Below, in pieces: positions 50,418 to 59,999 of a stretch of 64,000 nt of DNA. The stretch covers positions 61,836 through 125,835 of the forward strand of contig JANYDK010000127.1 in the NCBI GenBank assembly GCA_025363655.1, written 5' to 3'. How positions within the stretch are numbered: position 1 is the first letter of the stretch; each line of letters opens with the position of its first letter. The DNA comes from Deltaproteobacteria bacterium (GTDB taxonomy: Bacteria; Myxococcota_A; Polyangia; Polyangiales; JADJMO01). A program made the position numbers and the translations under genes. Under the pieces are notes generated by a model. The model did not search any database and had not been told where the DNA came from. It saw only the letters and a program-made list of their open reading frames with translations.

Positions 50418-50737
50418 TCAAGGCGGGGAGATGAGCTCGTCCTGAGATGTCTCCGACACGTGCGCGGCCCAGCACCAGCCGTACGCCGTGCAGACATGGC
50501 TCTTCTCGCAGTCGGAGTCGCTACCGACGCGGCACGAAGTTTCGCTCGCAACGCACTCGCCGCGCTGCTTGCAAGGAAGCGTACAGTCCTTGAGGTTCTC
50601 CTCGAGGTGCCGTTCTCCGTGGCCTTGCACTGGCCGAGGACGATGAAGTGATCGCCATTCCACCAGTCCTCGAGGGCGTCCGCGAAGGGTTCGACGTGCC
50701 ACGTCGGGATGGCGTGGCAAAGCCCTGACTCTTTGCA
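50418..50737 (-). pseudogene. Remnant of a Cys-rich secreted/lipoprotein gene, frameshifted
   Basis: In one frame the minus strand reads CKESGLCHAIPTWHVEP and ends near CKATEN; the pattern then continues in the next frame as KDCTLPCKQRGECVASETSC and DCEKSHVCTAYGWCWAAH to a stop at 50418. The change of frame lies about 50608-50618. Together these give the C-x(n)-C-x(2-5)-G-x-C ladder typical of myxobacterial Cys-rich lipoproteins. The 5' half is missing and the junction to the nucleotidyltransferase remnant is abrupt near 50738. Confidence 0.65.
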
Positions 50738-51062
50738 CCGCGGCTTCGCTCTCGATTCCCGAGCTCGCCGAGTGCAAGTTGACCAGCACCCCGCCGGGAG
50801 ACGTCAACCGCACGGTGGCGATGCGTCCCCGCGTCTCGTGCTCGATGAGCGCCTTGATCTCGTGGCGAGCCGCGCGAAGATCGCGCACGAGCCCTTCGAC
50901 GGCAGCGTCGCCCGGAACGGCGATGGCGACGTCGACGTCGCGGGTGAAGCGCACTTCGCCGCGAATCGGGGCTGCCAGACCGCCGACGAGCGCGAACGGA
51001 ACCTGCAATCGTCGCAGGTGCGCCGCGAGCTCGGCCAACGCCTCGAGCGGCGTCGCCGCGCA
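50738..51062 (-). pseudogene. N-terminal half of an AbiEii/DUF6036-like nucleotidyltransferase
   Basis: The minus strand encodes LAELAAHLRRLQVPFALVGG, RFTRDVDVAI and IATVRLTSPGGVLVNLHSA, the GG...DxD metal-binding signature of minimal nucleotidyltransferases of AbiEii/DUF6036 type. The protein breaks off after SSGIESEA and gives way to the Cys-rich remnant. No complete C-terminal domain is present, so it is likely non-functional. The 5' limit is not certain. Confidence 0.65.
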
Positions 51063-51260
51063 CCGAACTCGAGTTCGTTGACGACCACGGAGAGAGTGGC
51101 GTAAGCGCGCGGTTGAAAAGTGCTGCGAGAGCTTTCCGCGGAACGGGTCAATCTCATAAACCTCACAGCCACTGCCCGCTTGGTGGGAGTCGACACTCCC
51201 GAGCGACGCGTCGAGCGCATGCCTCTTGCCACTCCCCCCAAACCCTGGCTCCCTCTCCCC

Positions 51261-53153
51261 ATGCTCCGCCTCCCGCACGCCGCACTCACCCCCCTCGTCC
51301 TCGCCCTCACCGCGCTCTCCCTCTCCTCTTGCGACAGCTGCAAGAAAAAGCCCGACACCGACGAGGTCAAAAAGGACAAGAGCAAGAAGCAGGTCGACGT
51401 CGTCGACGCTCCGGCGCCGCCCGATCTCCTCTTCGAGATGACGGTCAAAGACCCGGACGCGCTCGTGAAGCGCGCGGCCGATGCGGGGGGCTTCGCCAAG
51501 GAGGTCGGCGCTTCGCCCTGGGAAACGCTCGTCGCGACCATCTCCGACAAGGAGTCGCAGAAGATGATGCACGCGTTGGCGGAGCATGGATCGATGGCCA
51601 TGGTCCTCACGGGGAAGCCGGAAGATCTCCTCGACGATCACAAGTGGAGCAAGGAGACGGTCGGCTTCGTGGCGGTCGCGCACGTTCGAGACGGTGAGCT
51701 GGCGCGCGCTGGGCTCGACGCGGCGGTCGGGAAAAAGGGCCTCAAATCGCACCCGGCGAAGGGCTTCGGCGGGACGGTCTACGAGCTCGATCGCGACTTC
51801 GTCTTCGTCGTCGTCGACGACATGATCATCGGCGCCGACGCCGAACGGCACCTCGAAGCCTCGGGCCCGTACGCGATGGCGCTCGCGCGCAAGGGCGATC
51901 GACTCGATCACGATGCCATCGCCCGCATCACCACCGCGAGCTTCGCGGAGAAGGCCGAAGAGGCGGCGCTGGCGGCGTGGTCGAAGACGATGAAGGACGA
52001 TCCCCCTCCGGGCGCGACCGCGGCGCCGACGGACGCGATCGTGCGCACGCTGGTGACGGCGATGAGCGATCTCGGCGACGGCACGCTCACGCTCGACATC
52101 CAGGGCAACGAGCTGGTCGTGGACGGCAAGGTCGTCACCAAGGGCGAGCTCGCCAAGTTCCTCGGCGCGTGGCCGACGGGCGACTCGACCACGCTCCTCA
52201 CGATGCCAGTCGGCGCGGCGGGCAGCAGCCTCTATCGCTTCCCCGACGGGCTCGGGCCGGTGATTTACGCGTGGATCGATCAGAGCCTGGCCAGCGGCAT
52301 CAAGCTGAAGCCGACCGAGATCGCCGACGTCAGCAAGTACGTGCGCGTCCTCGGCAAGTCGCTCGGGCACGAGCTGGCGATGACCGGCGACAGCACGTTG
52401 GGCCTTGGCATGAGCATGGGTGCGATGGGTGGCAAGCCGTCGCTCGAGTACTTCTTCCGCGTCGAGCTGAGCGATCCGGCGGCGACGAAGGACGCGGCCA
52501 AGCACCTTCGTGAGCTCTTCACCGCGGCGATGACCGGCACCTACGATCCGAAGGTCAGCGCCGCGCCGTACACCAAGTTCGGCGCCGAGGGCGAGCTGCT
52601 CACGCTCGTCGACAAGCCGTGGACCCCGCCGCCGGGGAGCTCCTACAAGCCGACGCCGATGCCCGACAGCACGTTCATCTGGGCGGTGCGCGGCTCGTAT
52701 CTCTATCTCGACGTGTGCGCCTTCTGCGCCGCGACCCTCGACGTCGTCGCGCTCGATGCCGCGGCCAAGGGGAAAATCGGCGACGACGCCGCGCTCAAAG
52801 CCAAGCTGGCGACCTTGCCGACGAAGAACGTGGCCTGGGCCTTCGACGCCGACATGACCACCACCTTCACCAGCATCTCCACCGCGATGGGCACCGCTCC
52901 GCCAGGGAAGTTGCCGCCTGTCACTGGCTACGTGCTTGCCGCCGAGCAGGGCGTCGAGGGTCACGTCTCGATGCCCGCGCAGCTCATCGGCGCTGGCGTG
53001 CGCGCGTACTTCCGCGCGATGTCACCAAGCAGCGCCTATCCCGCGCCGCTCGGTACCGGCACGAGCATCACGGGCCCGATCGGCATCCCGCCGGAGGCTG
53101 TCGAAACGGCCGTGCCGCCGCCCGCGCCGAAGCCAATGCCGAAGCCGAAGTGA
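51261..53153 (+). CDS. Large lipoprotein, paralogue of 47140-48903
   Basis: The 630-residue product starts at the ATG at 51261 with a lipoprotein signal (LALTALSLSSCDSCKKK). The body resembles that of 47140-48903 over its whole length: KDPDALVKRAADAGGFAKEV, SPWETLVATI, LAKFLGAWPTGDSTT, LRYP/LYRFPDGLG and VRGSYLYLDV. It ends in a Pro/Lys tail (PKPMPKPK). Another ATG at 51219 would lengthen the signal. Function unknown. It is followed closely by a convergent dehydrogenase gene whose stop is two bases away. Confidence 0.85.
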   Translation: MLRLPHAALTPLVLALTALSLSSCDSCKKKPDTDEVKKDKSKKQVDVVDAPAPPDLLFEMTVKDPDALVKRAADAGGFAKEVGASPWETLVATISDKESQKMMHALAEHGSMAMVLTGKPEDLLDDHKWSKETVGFVAVAHVRDGELARAGLDAAVGKKGLKSHPAKGFGGTVYELDRDFVFVVVDDMIIGADAERHLEASGPYAMALARKGDRLDHDAIARITTASFAEKAEEAALAAWSKTMKDDPPPGATAAPTDAIVRTLVTAMSDLGDGTLTLDIQGNELVVDGKVVTKGELAKFLGAWPTGDSTTLLTMPVGAAGSSLYRFPDGLGPVIYAWIDQSLASGIKLKPTEIADVSKYVRVLGKSLGHELAMTGDSTLGLGMSMGAMGGKPSLEYFFRVELSDPAATKDAAKHLRELFTAAMTGTYDPKVSAAPYTKFGAEGELLTLVDKPWTPPPGSSYKPTPMPDSTFIWAVRGSYLYLDVCAFCAATLDVVALDAAAKGKIGDDAALKAKLATLPTKNVAWAFDADMTTTFTSISTAMGTAPPGKLPPVTGYVLAAEQGVEGHVSMPAQLIGAGVRAYFRAMSPSSAYPAPLGTGTSITGPIGIPPEAVETAVPPPAPKPMPKPK

Positions 53154-53154
53154 G

Positions 53155-54267
53155 TCAACGTTGCAGCACCACCTTGCCGAACGCCTCGCGACCCTCGAGA
53201 GCGCGGTGAGCGGCTTGCGCGCCCTCGGCGGTGAAGGGCAGCACGCGATCGACGATTGGCCGCAGCGCGCCCTCTTCGATCAAGCGAAGTACGGGAAATA
53301 GAGCCGATTTCGAGCCCATCGTGCTGCCGAGGATCTCGAGCTGGCGGAAGAAGACGTGGCGCAGATCGATCGGTGGCTTGGCTCCTGCGGTCGCGCCGCA
53401 GGTGACGAGTCGGCCGCCGTTGGTGAGGGCGAGGAGGCTCTTCTCGAAGATCTCGCCGCCGACGTGCTCGATGACGACGTCGACGCCGCGCTTGCCGGTG
53501 AGGCGCTTCACTTCGGCGACGAAGTCTTGCTTCGAGGTGTCGATGAGCTCTTCGGCGCCGAGCTCCCGCGCGCGTTCGAGCTTCGCCGCAGACGTCGACG
53601 TCGCGATCACCCGCGCGCCGAGCATCTTCGCGATTTGAATGGCCGCCGTGGAGACGCCCGATCCAGCGGCATGCACGAGCACCACGTCGCCGCGCTTCAC
53701 CTGCGCCTTGTCGACGATCATCTGCCAAGCGGTGAGGAAGACGAGCGGAATGGCCGCCGCTTCGGCCGCCGAGAGCCGTGACGGACGCGCCAGCAAGTTG
53801 GCGTAAGGGACGTCGACCCAGGCGCCGTAGCCGCCGTGCGTGTGCTCGCCGAGCATGCGGTACTGACGACAGAGATTGTCGCGACCGCGCAGGCACGCCT
53901 CGCACGCGCCGCAGGAGACGCCGGGCGAGAGGATGACTTTGTCGCCGACCTCCCACTTGGTGCCGGGCGGACGCGGACCCTGGCCGAAGGCTTCGATGAC
54001 GCCGGCGATGTCCGAGCCGAGCCGATGCGGGAGCGTCAGCTTGATGCCGGGGAGCCCACGGCGCATCCATAAATCCAGGTGATTGAGCGCGCAGGCTTCG
54101 ACGCGCACCCGTACGTGCGACGGCGGCGGTACGGCCGGAACGTCGACCTCCATCTCGACCAGGACCTCGGGACCGCCATGCGTGGGGAAGGCGATCGCGT
54201 GCATCTTCGTCGTGTCGGCCTTGTCGGTCTTCGCGCTCGTCTCGGCCTTCGCGTCGATCGGGTCCAT
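53155..54267 (-). CDS. Zinc-type medium-chain alcohol dehydrogenase / quinone oxidoreductase-like
   Basis: The 370-residue MDR enzyme has HLDLWMRRGLP with a catalytic zinc region, GSDIAGVIEAFG, the structural zinc cysteines SCGACEACLRGRDNLC, LTAWQMIVDKAQVKRGDVVL and the cofactor loop HAAGSGVSTAAIQIAKMLGA, followed by VIEHVGGEIFEKSL and GGRLVTCGAT. It uses NAD(P)H on alcohols, aldehydes or enones; the substrate is unknown. The N-terminal 21 residues form an Ala/Thr/Lys-rich tail unlike the family, so ATG at 54204 is also possible. Confidence 0.9.
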   Translation of the reverse strand: MDPIDAKAETSAKTDKADTTKMHAIAFPTHGGPEVLVEMEVDVPAVPPPSHVRVRVEACALNHLDLWMRRGLPGIKLTLPHRLGSDIAGVIEAFGQGPRPPGTKWEVGDKVILSPGVSCGACEACLRGRDNLCRQYRMLGEHTHGGYGAWVDVPYANLLARPSRLSAAEAAAIPLVFLTAWQMIVDKAQVKRGDVVLVHAAGSGVSTAAIQIAKMLGARVIATSTSAAKLERARELGAEELIDTSKQDFVAEVKRLTGKRGVDVVIEHVGGEIFEKSLLALTNGGRLVTCGATAGAKPPIDLRHVFFRQLEILGSTMGSKSALFPVLRLIEEGALRPIVDRVLPFTAEGAQAAHRALEGREAFGKVVLQR

Positions 54268-54328
54268 GCAGCGTTCTTAGGTTTGGCCCTGTCTTACCGC
54301 AAGCACGCGTCGTGATAACGTTCGCGCG

Positions 54329-56410
54329 ATGGCGATGACCTCTCGAGTCTCTCGAGTCTCTATGTGCGCGCTCGGCCTCGTCGCTCTGGTCGGGCTCGTC
54401 CCGCTCGCGTGCGGAGGGGGTGGCAACGCGCCGCCGAAGACCGTGACGCCGGTGGCGAGCACGAGCATCGAGGTCACGCCGAAGCTCGGTCCGGAAGATC
54501 GCTCGCCCGTGTCGGCGCCGCCGGGGCTCGTCGTCCAGCTCCACCTCGGCCCGCCCAAGGCGTTGGCGAAGGCGCTCAAGAGTTACTTTCCGACCCATGC
54601 CGCCGAGCTCGATGCGCGCGTGCTCATCGGCAACCTGCTCGGTGCGCCGATCTTGGCGCAGCTCGTCGATCTCAACGCACCGATGGATGCCGCGCTGGCG
54701 CTCCCCGGCGCGGGCGTCCACTACGCCTATGCGTTTGGCGTCGAGGACGATCCGCAGCTGGAAAAAAGGCTCTCCGGCGTCTTCAATGTCGAGCCGCGCG
54801 ATGGCGGCGTGCGACGTCTGGTGCCCGCGCGGACGAAGATGGGGAGCGACCCCGACGCCGGTCGATTCGATGGCGACTGTTGGATCGCGCCCTCGCTCGG
54901 GGTCACCAAGTATCGGCTGCTCTGCACCGCCGAGCCGATCGAGCTCGGCCATCTCGCGGCGCTCGGTCCGTGGCTGGCGCGCGGGGTGACGCAGAAGACC
55001 TTCGCCAATTCCAGCGTCCACCTCGAGGTCGAGCTCGCCACGGTGAAGAAGCTCTTCGACGACGAGCTCCGCCGCGCGCACGCCGATCTCGCCTCCGAGC
55101 TCTCCCGCAACGTCGACATCCATCGCGCCGAGCTCGACAAAGTGCTCGATCGTCTGACGGTGTCGACCGTCGACGAGGCCTTCGACTTGGTCTCCGATCT
55201 CGACGGCCTCGTGCTCGACGCCATGCTCGACGACGCGGGCGCGAAGGGCTCGTTCGGGCTCAATTTCGGCAACACCACCTCGTGGATCGCCAAGGCCGAG
55301 CTCGCTGCCGCCGAAGGTGCGACCAGCCCGCCGGCAGGCCTCGGCAAGCTCCCGTCCGACGGCGCGTGGTCGGTGTGGTTCGCCAACGGCGGTCCGAGCT
55401 CGGATGCGTTGGTGGTCCCGGTGCGCGATGCGCTCCTCAAGCTGACCGAAGCCGCGGCGATCGATTTTTCGCTCCCGCCGAAGGATCGCGACCTCGCGCT
55501 CGAGGTCGTTCGCCTCGTGTTTCCTCGCGCCGCCGACACGTTCGGCACCGTCGGTAGGCCAAAAGACAAGACGGACAAGACGACGATCGCCGACGACGGC
55601 AAGCTCTACGGCTTCCTTCAGACGCTCGCGAAGGTCGCCGGCGGCTCGAGCTTCAGCCTCACCGTCGAAGCACGCGAAGCGAAGGGCTCGACCGATCTGG
55701 TGAAGGCGATGAGCGCGCTGCTCTCGCGCCCGTCGGTGCTCGCGATGGTGAAGGCGCTGTCGGGCGATCGCGTCGTGATCGAGACCAAGGCGCAGCCGTT
55801 CAAGGGCAAGGAGTTGAAAGACTTGCCGAAGGGCAGCTACGCCGAGACCCTCGAGCTCGCGCTCTATGCGCTCGACATGCCGACTTATGCCAAGGTCGAG
55901 GCCGAGCCGGCCTCAGGGCCTCCCACCGGCAAGCCCGAGCCGAAGCCGACGACGAAGAAAAAGCCCGATCCGGCGGAGAAGAAGGCGCTCGTCACGCGCT
56001 TTCTGCGCAACGCGATCGTCGCCCCCGACGGCGCGCGCACGTGGGTGGCGACCTCGAACAACGAGCCGATGGTCGACCTGATCGCGCGGCTCGTTCCTGC
56101 GCTCGGCGGCAAAGCGAAGGTGACCTGGGCAGAGAAGCCAGGCTTCGATCTCCTCGCCGGCAGCGCGGCCGGACCGGCGACGAGTGGCGCTCTCTTCACG
56201 CTCGAAGGCTTGGCCAACGCGATCGCGCCTCGAGATGCGGCGACCTGGCTGACCTCGCTCCCCGACTCCGGCGCCGGCGTCCTCGTCGTTCGCACGAGCG
56301 CGACCAAGACGGGCCAAGGCGGCTCGGCAACGACCAGCTTCGCGGTGCCACGTGACGCTCTCGCGGCGATGGGTGGCGCCGTCGACAAGTTCTGGCGCTG
56401 GATTTTCTAA
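54329..56410 (+). CDS. Large lipoprotein, distant member of the paralogous group
   Basis: The 693-residue protein has a lipoprotein signal (LVALVGLVPLACGGGG) and a body of repeated alpha/beta units like those of the lipoproteins at 47140 and 51261, though similarity is weaker. Visible sections include LVVQLHLGPPKALAKALK, WVATSNNEPMVDLIARL and GVLVVRTSATKTGQGG. A Lys/Pro/Thr-rich stretch near residue 550 and a Trp-rich end (VDKFWRWIF) close it. CTCGAGT repeats occur just at the start codon. Function unknown. Confidence 0.8.
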   Translation: MAMTSRVSRVSMCALGLVALVGLVPLACGGGGNAPPKTVTPVASTSIEVTPKLGPEDRSPVSAPPGLVVQLHLGPPKALAKALKSYFPTHAAELDARVLIGNLLGAPILAQLVDLNAPMDAALALPGAGVHYAYAFGVEDDPQLEKRLSGVFNVEPRDGGVRRLVPARTKMGSDPDAGRFDGDCWIAPSLGVTKYRLLCTAEPIELGHLAALGPWLARGVTQKTFANSSVHLEVELATVKKLFDDELRRAHADLASELSRNVDIHRAELDKVLDRLTVSTVDEAFDLVSDLDGLVLDAMLDDAGAKGSFGLNFGNTTSWIAKAELAAAEGATSPPAGLGKLPSDGAWSVWFANGGPSSDALVVPVRDALLKLTEAAAIDFSLPPKDRDLALEVVRLVFPRAADTFGTVGRPKDKTDKTTIADDGKLYGFLQTLAKVAGGSSFSLTVEAREAKGSTDLVKAMSALLSRPSVLAMVKALSGDRVVIETKAQPFKGKELKDLPKGSYAETLELALYALDMPTYAKVEAEPASGPPTGKPEPKPTTKKKPDPAEKKALVTRFLRNAIVAPDGARTWVATSNNEPMVDLIARLVPALGGKAKVTWAEKPGFDLLAGSAAGPATSGALFTLEGLANAIAPRDAATWLTSLPDSGAGVLVVRTSATKTGQGGSATTSFAVPRDALAAMGGAVDKFWRWIF

Positions 56411-56439
56411 GCGAAACGAGAAAATTTCATGGAGGCGCC

Positions 56440-56754
56440 TTACTCCGGCGTCTTCACCATCAAGACGTCGATTTTCAGGAGCAGGCCACCGGCGCCGGCG
56501 TCGACGTCTTGGTCCCACGGGAGATACCCGTCGGCCTCGATGGTGACGCGGTGCTTGCCCGGGGGCACGCCGACGCCGCGTTCGGCGACGAGCTTGAGCG
56601 AACCGACCGGCACGTCGTCGATGGTCACCTTGGCGTGCGCAGGCGCCGCGGTGGCCGGAAAAAAGCGCAAATGCGACGTCGGAGGCTGGCTCGCCGCGCA
56701 CGCGCCCAAAGCGAGCATGCCGCCGAGCATGCTGGCGAGGACGAGTTGGCGCAT
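56440..56754 (-). CDS. Small PEGA-domain lipoprotein
   Basis: The 104-residue product starts at the ATG at 56754 with a lipobox in MLGGMLALGACAASQ. The mature part has the PEGA-like pattern VTIDDVPVGSLKLV and GVGVPPGKHRVTIEADGYLPW with a final hydrophobic strand LLLKIDVLMV. PEGA domains are small beta-folds on bacterial surface proteins. It lies directly before guaA's 3' end on the same strand and could be read from the guaA transcript. Confidence 0.8.
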   Translation of the reverse strand: MRQLVLASMLGGMLALGACAASQPPTSHLRFFPATAAPAHAKVTIDDVPVGSLKLVAERGVGVPPGKHRVTIEADGYLPWDQDVDAGAGGLLLKIDVLMVKTPE

Positions 56755-56773
56755 CGACGTCACGGGCACCGGC

Positions 56774-58360
56774 TCACTCCCACTCGATGGTCGCCGGCGG
56801 CTTCGACGAGATGTCGTAGACGACGCGGTTGATGCCCTTCACCTCGTTGATGATCCGCGTCGAGACCTTCGCCAGGAGCTCGTAGGGCAGCTTCGCCCAG
56901 TCGGCGGTCATGCCGTCGGTGGAGTGCACGGCGCGCACGCAGGCGGTCTCGTCGTAGGTGCGCTCGTCGCCCATCACGCCGACGCTGCGCACGGGGAGGA
57001 GCACGCAGAACGATTGCCAGAGCGAGTCGTAGAGACCGGCGGCGCGCACCTCGGCGTCGAGGATGCTGTCGGCCTTGCGGAGCCGTTCGAGGCGCGGCTC
57101 GGTGACCTCACCGAGGCAACGAATCGCCAGGCCCGGTCCGGGAAAGGGCTGACGCCAGATGAACGTGCGCGGCATGCCGAGCGCTTCTCCGGCGGCGCGC
57201 ACCTCGTCCTTGAAGAGCTCGCGGAGCGGCTCGACGAGCTTCATCTTCATCTTCTCGGGGAGCCCGCCGACGTTGTGGTGGCTCTTGATGACCGCGCTCG
57301 GTCCCTTGAAGGAGACGCTCTCGATGACGTCCGGGTAGAGCGTTCCCTGCACGAGAAAACCGGCCTCTTCGGTGCCGGCGCTGGCGGAGATTTTCTTCGC
57401 CTCGGCGTCGAACACCTCGATGAAGACGCGGCCGATGATCTTTCGCTTCTGCTCCGGATCGGTGACGCCGACGAGCGCGTCGAGGAACGGCTTGCGCGCG
57501 TCGACGGCGACCAGCTTGGCGTGGAAGTTCTCTTTGAACATCGCCTGCACTTGCTCGAACTCGCCCGTACGGAGGAGCCCGTTGTCGACGAAGATGCAGG
57601 TCAGGCGATCGCCCAGCGCGCGGTGACAGAGGACGGCTGCGACCGACGAATCGACGCCGCCGGATAGGCCGCAGATGGCGTGCGCTTTCGGACCGACCGC
57701 TTGGCTCACGGCAGCGATGGCGTCTTCGACGAACGAGCCGGGCGTCCACGTCGGCGCGAGGTGCGCGACGTCGAAGAGGAACGCCGCGAGGATCTCCGAC
57801 CCGCGCGGCGTGTGCACGACCTCGGGGTGGAACTGGATGCCCCAGATTTTTCGAGCCTCGTCGCCGACCGCGCAGAAGGGCGTGTTGCCGCTGGTGCCGA
57901 GCGTTCGGAAGCCGCTCGGCATGGAGACGATTTTGTCGCTGTGGCTCATCCAGACGTCGATCGATTCGCCCTTCGCGAAGCGATGGAGGACGCCCTCCGG
58001 GTGATCGATGTTCACGCTCGCCGAGCCGTACTCGCGGGCCTCCGAGCGTTCGACCTTGCCGCCGAGCGCGTGGGCGACGAGCTGGAGCCCGTAGCAGATG
58101 CCGAGAATGGGAATGCCGAGTGAGAAGAGCTTCGGATCGACCTGCGGCGCGCCCTCACCGTAGACGCTGGCGGGGCCGCCCGAGAGGATGATGGCCGACG
58201 GCTTCAGCGCTTCGACCTTCGCGAGGCCGGCTTCCGGCGAGGCGATGGTGCAAGGGTGAATCTCGCAGTAGACGCGCTGCTCGCGCACGCGGCGGGCGAT
58301 GAGCTGGGTGTACTGCGAGCCGTAATCGAGGATGAGGACGAGCTCGCGCGAAGCCGACAT
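56774..58360 (-). CDS. guaA: GMP synthase (glutamine-hydrolysing)
   Basis: The 528-residue protein has a class I glutamine amidotransferase domain ([21 protein letters not shown] with the nucleophile Cys, [10 protein letters not shown]) and a synthase domain with the PP-loop [13 protein letters not shown] and the dimer region [21 protein letters not shown] and [12 protein letters not shown]. It amidates XMP to GMP. It ends in the typical IEWE. Length and all motifs are canonical. Confidence 0.98.
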   Translation of the reverse strand: MSASRELVLILDYGSQYTQLIARRVREQRVYCEIHPCTIASPEAGLAKVEALKPSAIILSGGPASVYGEGAPQVDPKLFSLGIPILGICYGLQLVAHALGGKVERSEAREYGSASVNIDHPEGVLHRFAKGESIDVWMSHSDKIVSMPSGFRTLGTSGNTPFCAVGDEARKIWGIQFHPEVVHTPRGSEILAAFLFDVAHLAPTWTPGSFVEDAIAAVSQAVGPKAHAICGLSGGVDSSVAAVLCHRALGDRLTCIFVDNGLLRTGEFEQVQAMFKENFHAKLVAVDARKPFLDALVGVTDPEQKRKIIGRVFIEVFDAEAKKISASAGTEEAGFLVQGTLYPDVIESVSFKGPSAVIKSHHNVGGLPEKMKMKLVEPLRELFKDEVRAAGEALGMPRTFIWRQPFPGPGLAIRCLGEVTEPRLERLRKADSILDAEVRAAGLYDSLWQSFCVLLPVRSVGVMGDERTYDETACVRAVHSTDGMTADWAKLPYELLAKVSTRIINEVKGINRVVYDISSKPPATIEWE

Positions 58361-58428
58361 GGGCAGGGGAGGTACGGCGCCTGCCGCTGGGGATCAATGC
58401 GCTGAATGCGCGTGTTCGCGCGTCCTGC

Positions 58429-59385
58429 TCAATGCGCAGTGGGAACCGGTGAGAGACGCCCGCCGAGCGAGAGCTTCGCGGTCCAACGCATGATGGGCTC
58501 CGCCGACTTGGCGCGACCGGCGAACACCTCTTCGACGTGCTCGAGCACACGCTCGCGGATGTGCTTGGCGAAGAAGGCACCCGCCTCGGGCGTCGCGTGG
58601 TGGGGGCGTCCGGTGTAGCCGGGGAAGGGACGGAGCGCGTGCCAGCCGAGCCCGAAGGCCATCAGCTCGAGCTCTTGCGCGAACCCGCTCGCACCCGTGA
58701 GCCGCGCGATGCGTGCGAGGCGCGAGAACGTGGGAATCGGCTTGATTTCCGGGCACGGCGGAAGATTTTTGCAAATCTCCACGGAGACCGACTCGGGCGC
58801 GTAGTGCATCGCCACCGAGGTCTCGAAGAAGCCGGCGTGGAAATCTTGCGGCAGGTTCTGAATCATCGTCTTGCGCTCGGCCTCGTCCTCGATGCCAGCG
58901 AAGGCGCCGGCGTAGGGACCACCGTCGCTGCGCAACATCTCGCGGGTCAGCAAGTTGAACGGCGCCACCGCCGCGACGCCTTGCGCACGAAGCAACTCGA
59001 CGCCCGCCTCGATCGCCATGTTGTGCAACGGCTGACCGTGGAAGGTCATCAAGACCACGCGCTTGGCACCGAGCTCGGCGATCGCGCGACAGGCCTCTTT
59101 GATCATGCCGACGGCGACGGGAAAGGGCGTGATGCGCGACCCGATGCCCGGCGTCGGCTCGACGCCAATCTCCAAGTCGTCGGCCTCGAGCAGCGGCCAA
59201 TCGGGGTGTTTTTTCACCAGATCGTCGTGCAGCTCGCGAACGACGCCGAGGCTGCAGAGGCGATCGTTGTGCAGCGAGAGATGCGGCCCGTGGTACTCGA
59301 CCGGGTTGATCAGGAGATAGACGGGGGCTCCCGTCTCGAGCGCGGCGCGCGCCTGCGCGTGCGGGAGGTCGAACAGCTTGGGCAT
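58429..59385 (-). CDS. Creatininase-family amidohydrolase
   Basis: The 318-residue protein has the family metal-binding layout: VEYHGPHLSLHNDRL (Glu, His, Asp), FPVAVGMIKEACRAIAE, LMTFHGQPLHN (His), and a C-terminal FFETSVAMHYAPESV with Glu. Members include creatinine amidohydrolase and cofactor biosynthetic enzymes such as MftE; the substrate is not indicated. There are no partner genes of mycofactocin synthesis nearby. The ATG start matches the usual N-terminus. Confidence 0.88.
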   Translation of the reverse strand: MPKLFDLPHAQARAALETGAPVYLLINPVEYHGPHLSLHNDRLCSLGVVRELHDDLVKKHPDWPLLEADDLEIGVEPTPGIGSRITPFPVAVGMIKEACRAIAELGAKRVVLMTFHGQPLHNMAIEAGVELLRAQGVAAVAPFNLLTREMLRSDGGPYAGAFAGIEDEAERKTMIQNLPQDFHAGFFETSVAMHYAPESVSVEICKNLPPCPEIKPIPTFSRLARIARLTGASGFAQELELMAFGLGWHALRPFPGYTGRPHHATPEAGAFFAKHIRERVLEHVEEVFAGRAKSAEPIMRWTAKLSLGGRLSPVPTAH

Positions 59386-59417
59386 CGCGCGGGGCTATAG
59401 CGCAAGTGCCGCAAGGG

Positions 59418-59458
59418 CGTCAGTGCGTCAGTGCCGCGAGCACGTCCGTACGTCAGTG
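59418..59458 (+). repeat. CGTCAGTG triple direct repeat
   Basis: CGTCAGTG occurs at 59418-59425, 59426-59433 and 59451-59458, in the short gap between the creatininase start and the coiled-coil gene stop. It may be slippage or an operator-like pattern. Confidence 0.6.
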
Positions 59459-59465
59459 CGTCCCG

Positions 59466-59999
59466 CTAGCGCTTGGCCACGCGCTGCTTGGCTTCGCTGA
59501 CGAACTCGTAGCGTCCGAGCTCGCGCTGGCGGCTCGAGTCGGTCTTGCTGCGCGGGGGCGGCGGCTTCGACGAGGAGATGTCGTCGTCGAGCCCCACATG
59601 CGGCGAAGCAGCCCGACGACCCGTCGTCGGAGACGACGAGCGCGCTTGCGCTTGCGGCTGCGATGGCGAGGGCGAGGAAGGGGAGGGCGCCGGGGCCGAA
59701 GAGGACGGCACGTCGATGGGCGCGCTCGGCGGCATCGTCTCGGCGTTGGCGTCGATCGCACGGGTCGCGCGTGTGTGCGTGTGACGGCCCGAGGAAGGCG
59801 CAGGCGCCGGAGGTTCGGTGGTGAAGGTCGGGAGAGGAGGTGGCGCCGGAGGTGGCGCCGTGAACGCCTGTGTGCGGCCGGTGCGCGTGCTGCCACCATC
59901 GACGCGACGCCGGAGCCCGTCGAGCTCGCGCGAGATGCGGGCGATCTCGTGCTCGAGGCGTTCGATCTCGGCGAGGACTTCGGCGTTCTTCGTAGCCAT
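59466..59999 (-). CDS. Hypothetical coiled-coil, Pro/Ser-rich protein
   Basis: From the ATG at 59999 the product is 177 residues. It opens with a coiled-coil segment (EVLAEIERLEHEIARISREL) of about 30 residues, then a Pro/Ala/Ser-rich disordered region and a basic end (RQRELGRYEFVSEAKQRVAK). No family is recognised. The codon bias agrees with its neighbours, and the coiled-coil suggests self-association or partner binding in the cytoplasm. Confidence 0.62.
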   Translation of the reverse strand: MATKNAEVLAEIERLEHEIARISRELDGLRRRVDGGSTRTGRTQAFTAPPPAPPPLPTFTTEPPAPAPSSGRHTHTRATRAIDANAETMPPSAPIDVPSSSAPAPSPSSPSPSQPQAQARSSSPTTGRRAASPHVGLDDDISSSKPPPPRSKTDSSRQRELGRYEFVSEAKQRVAKR

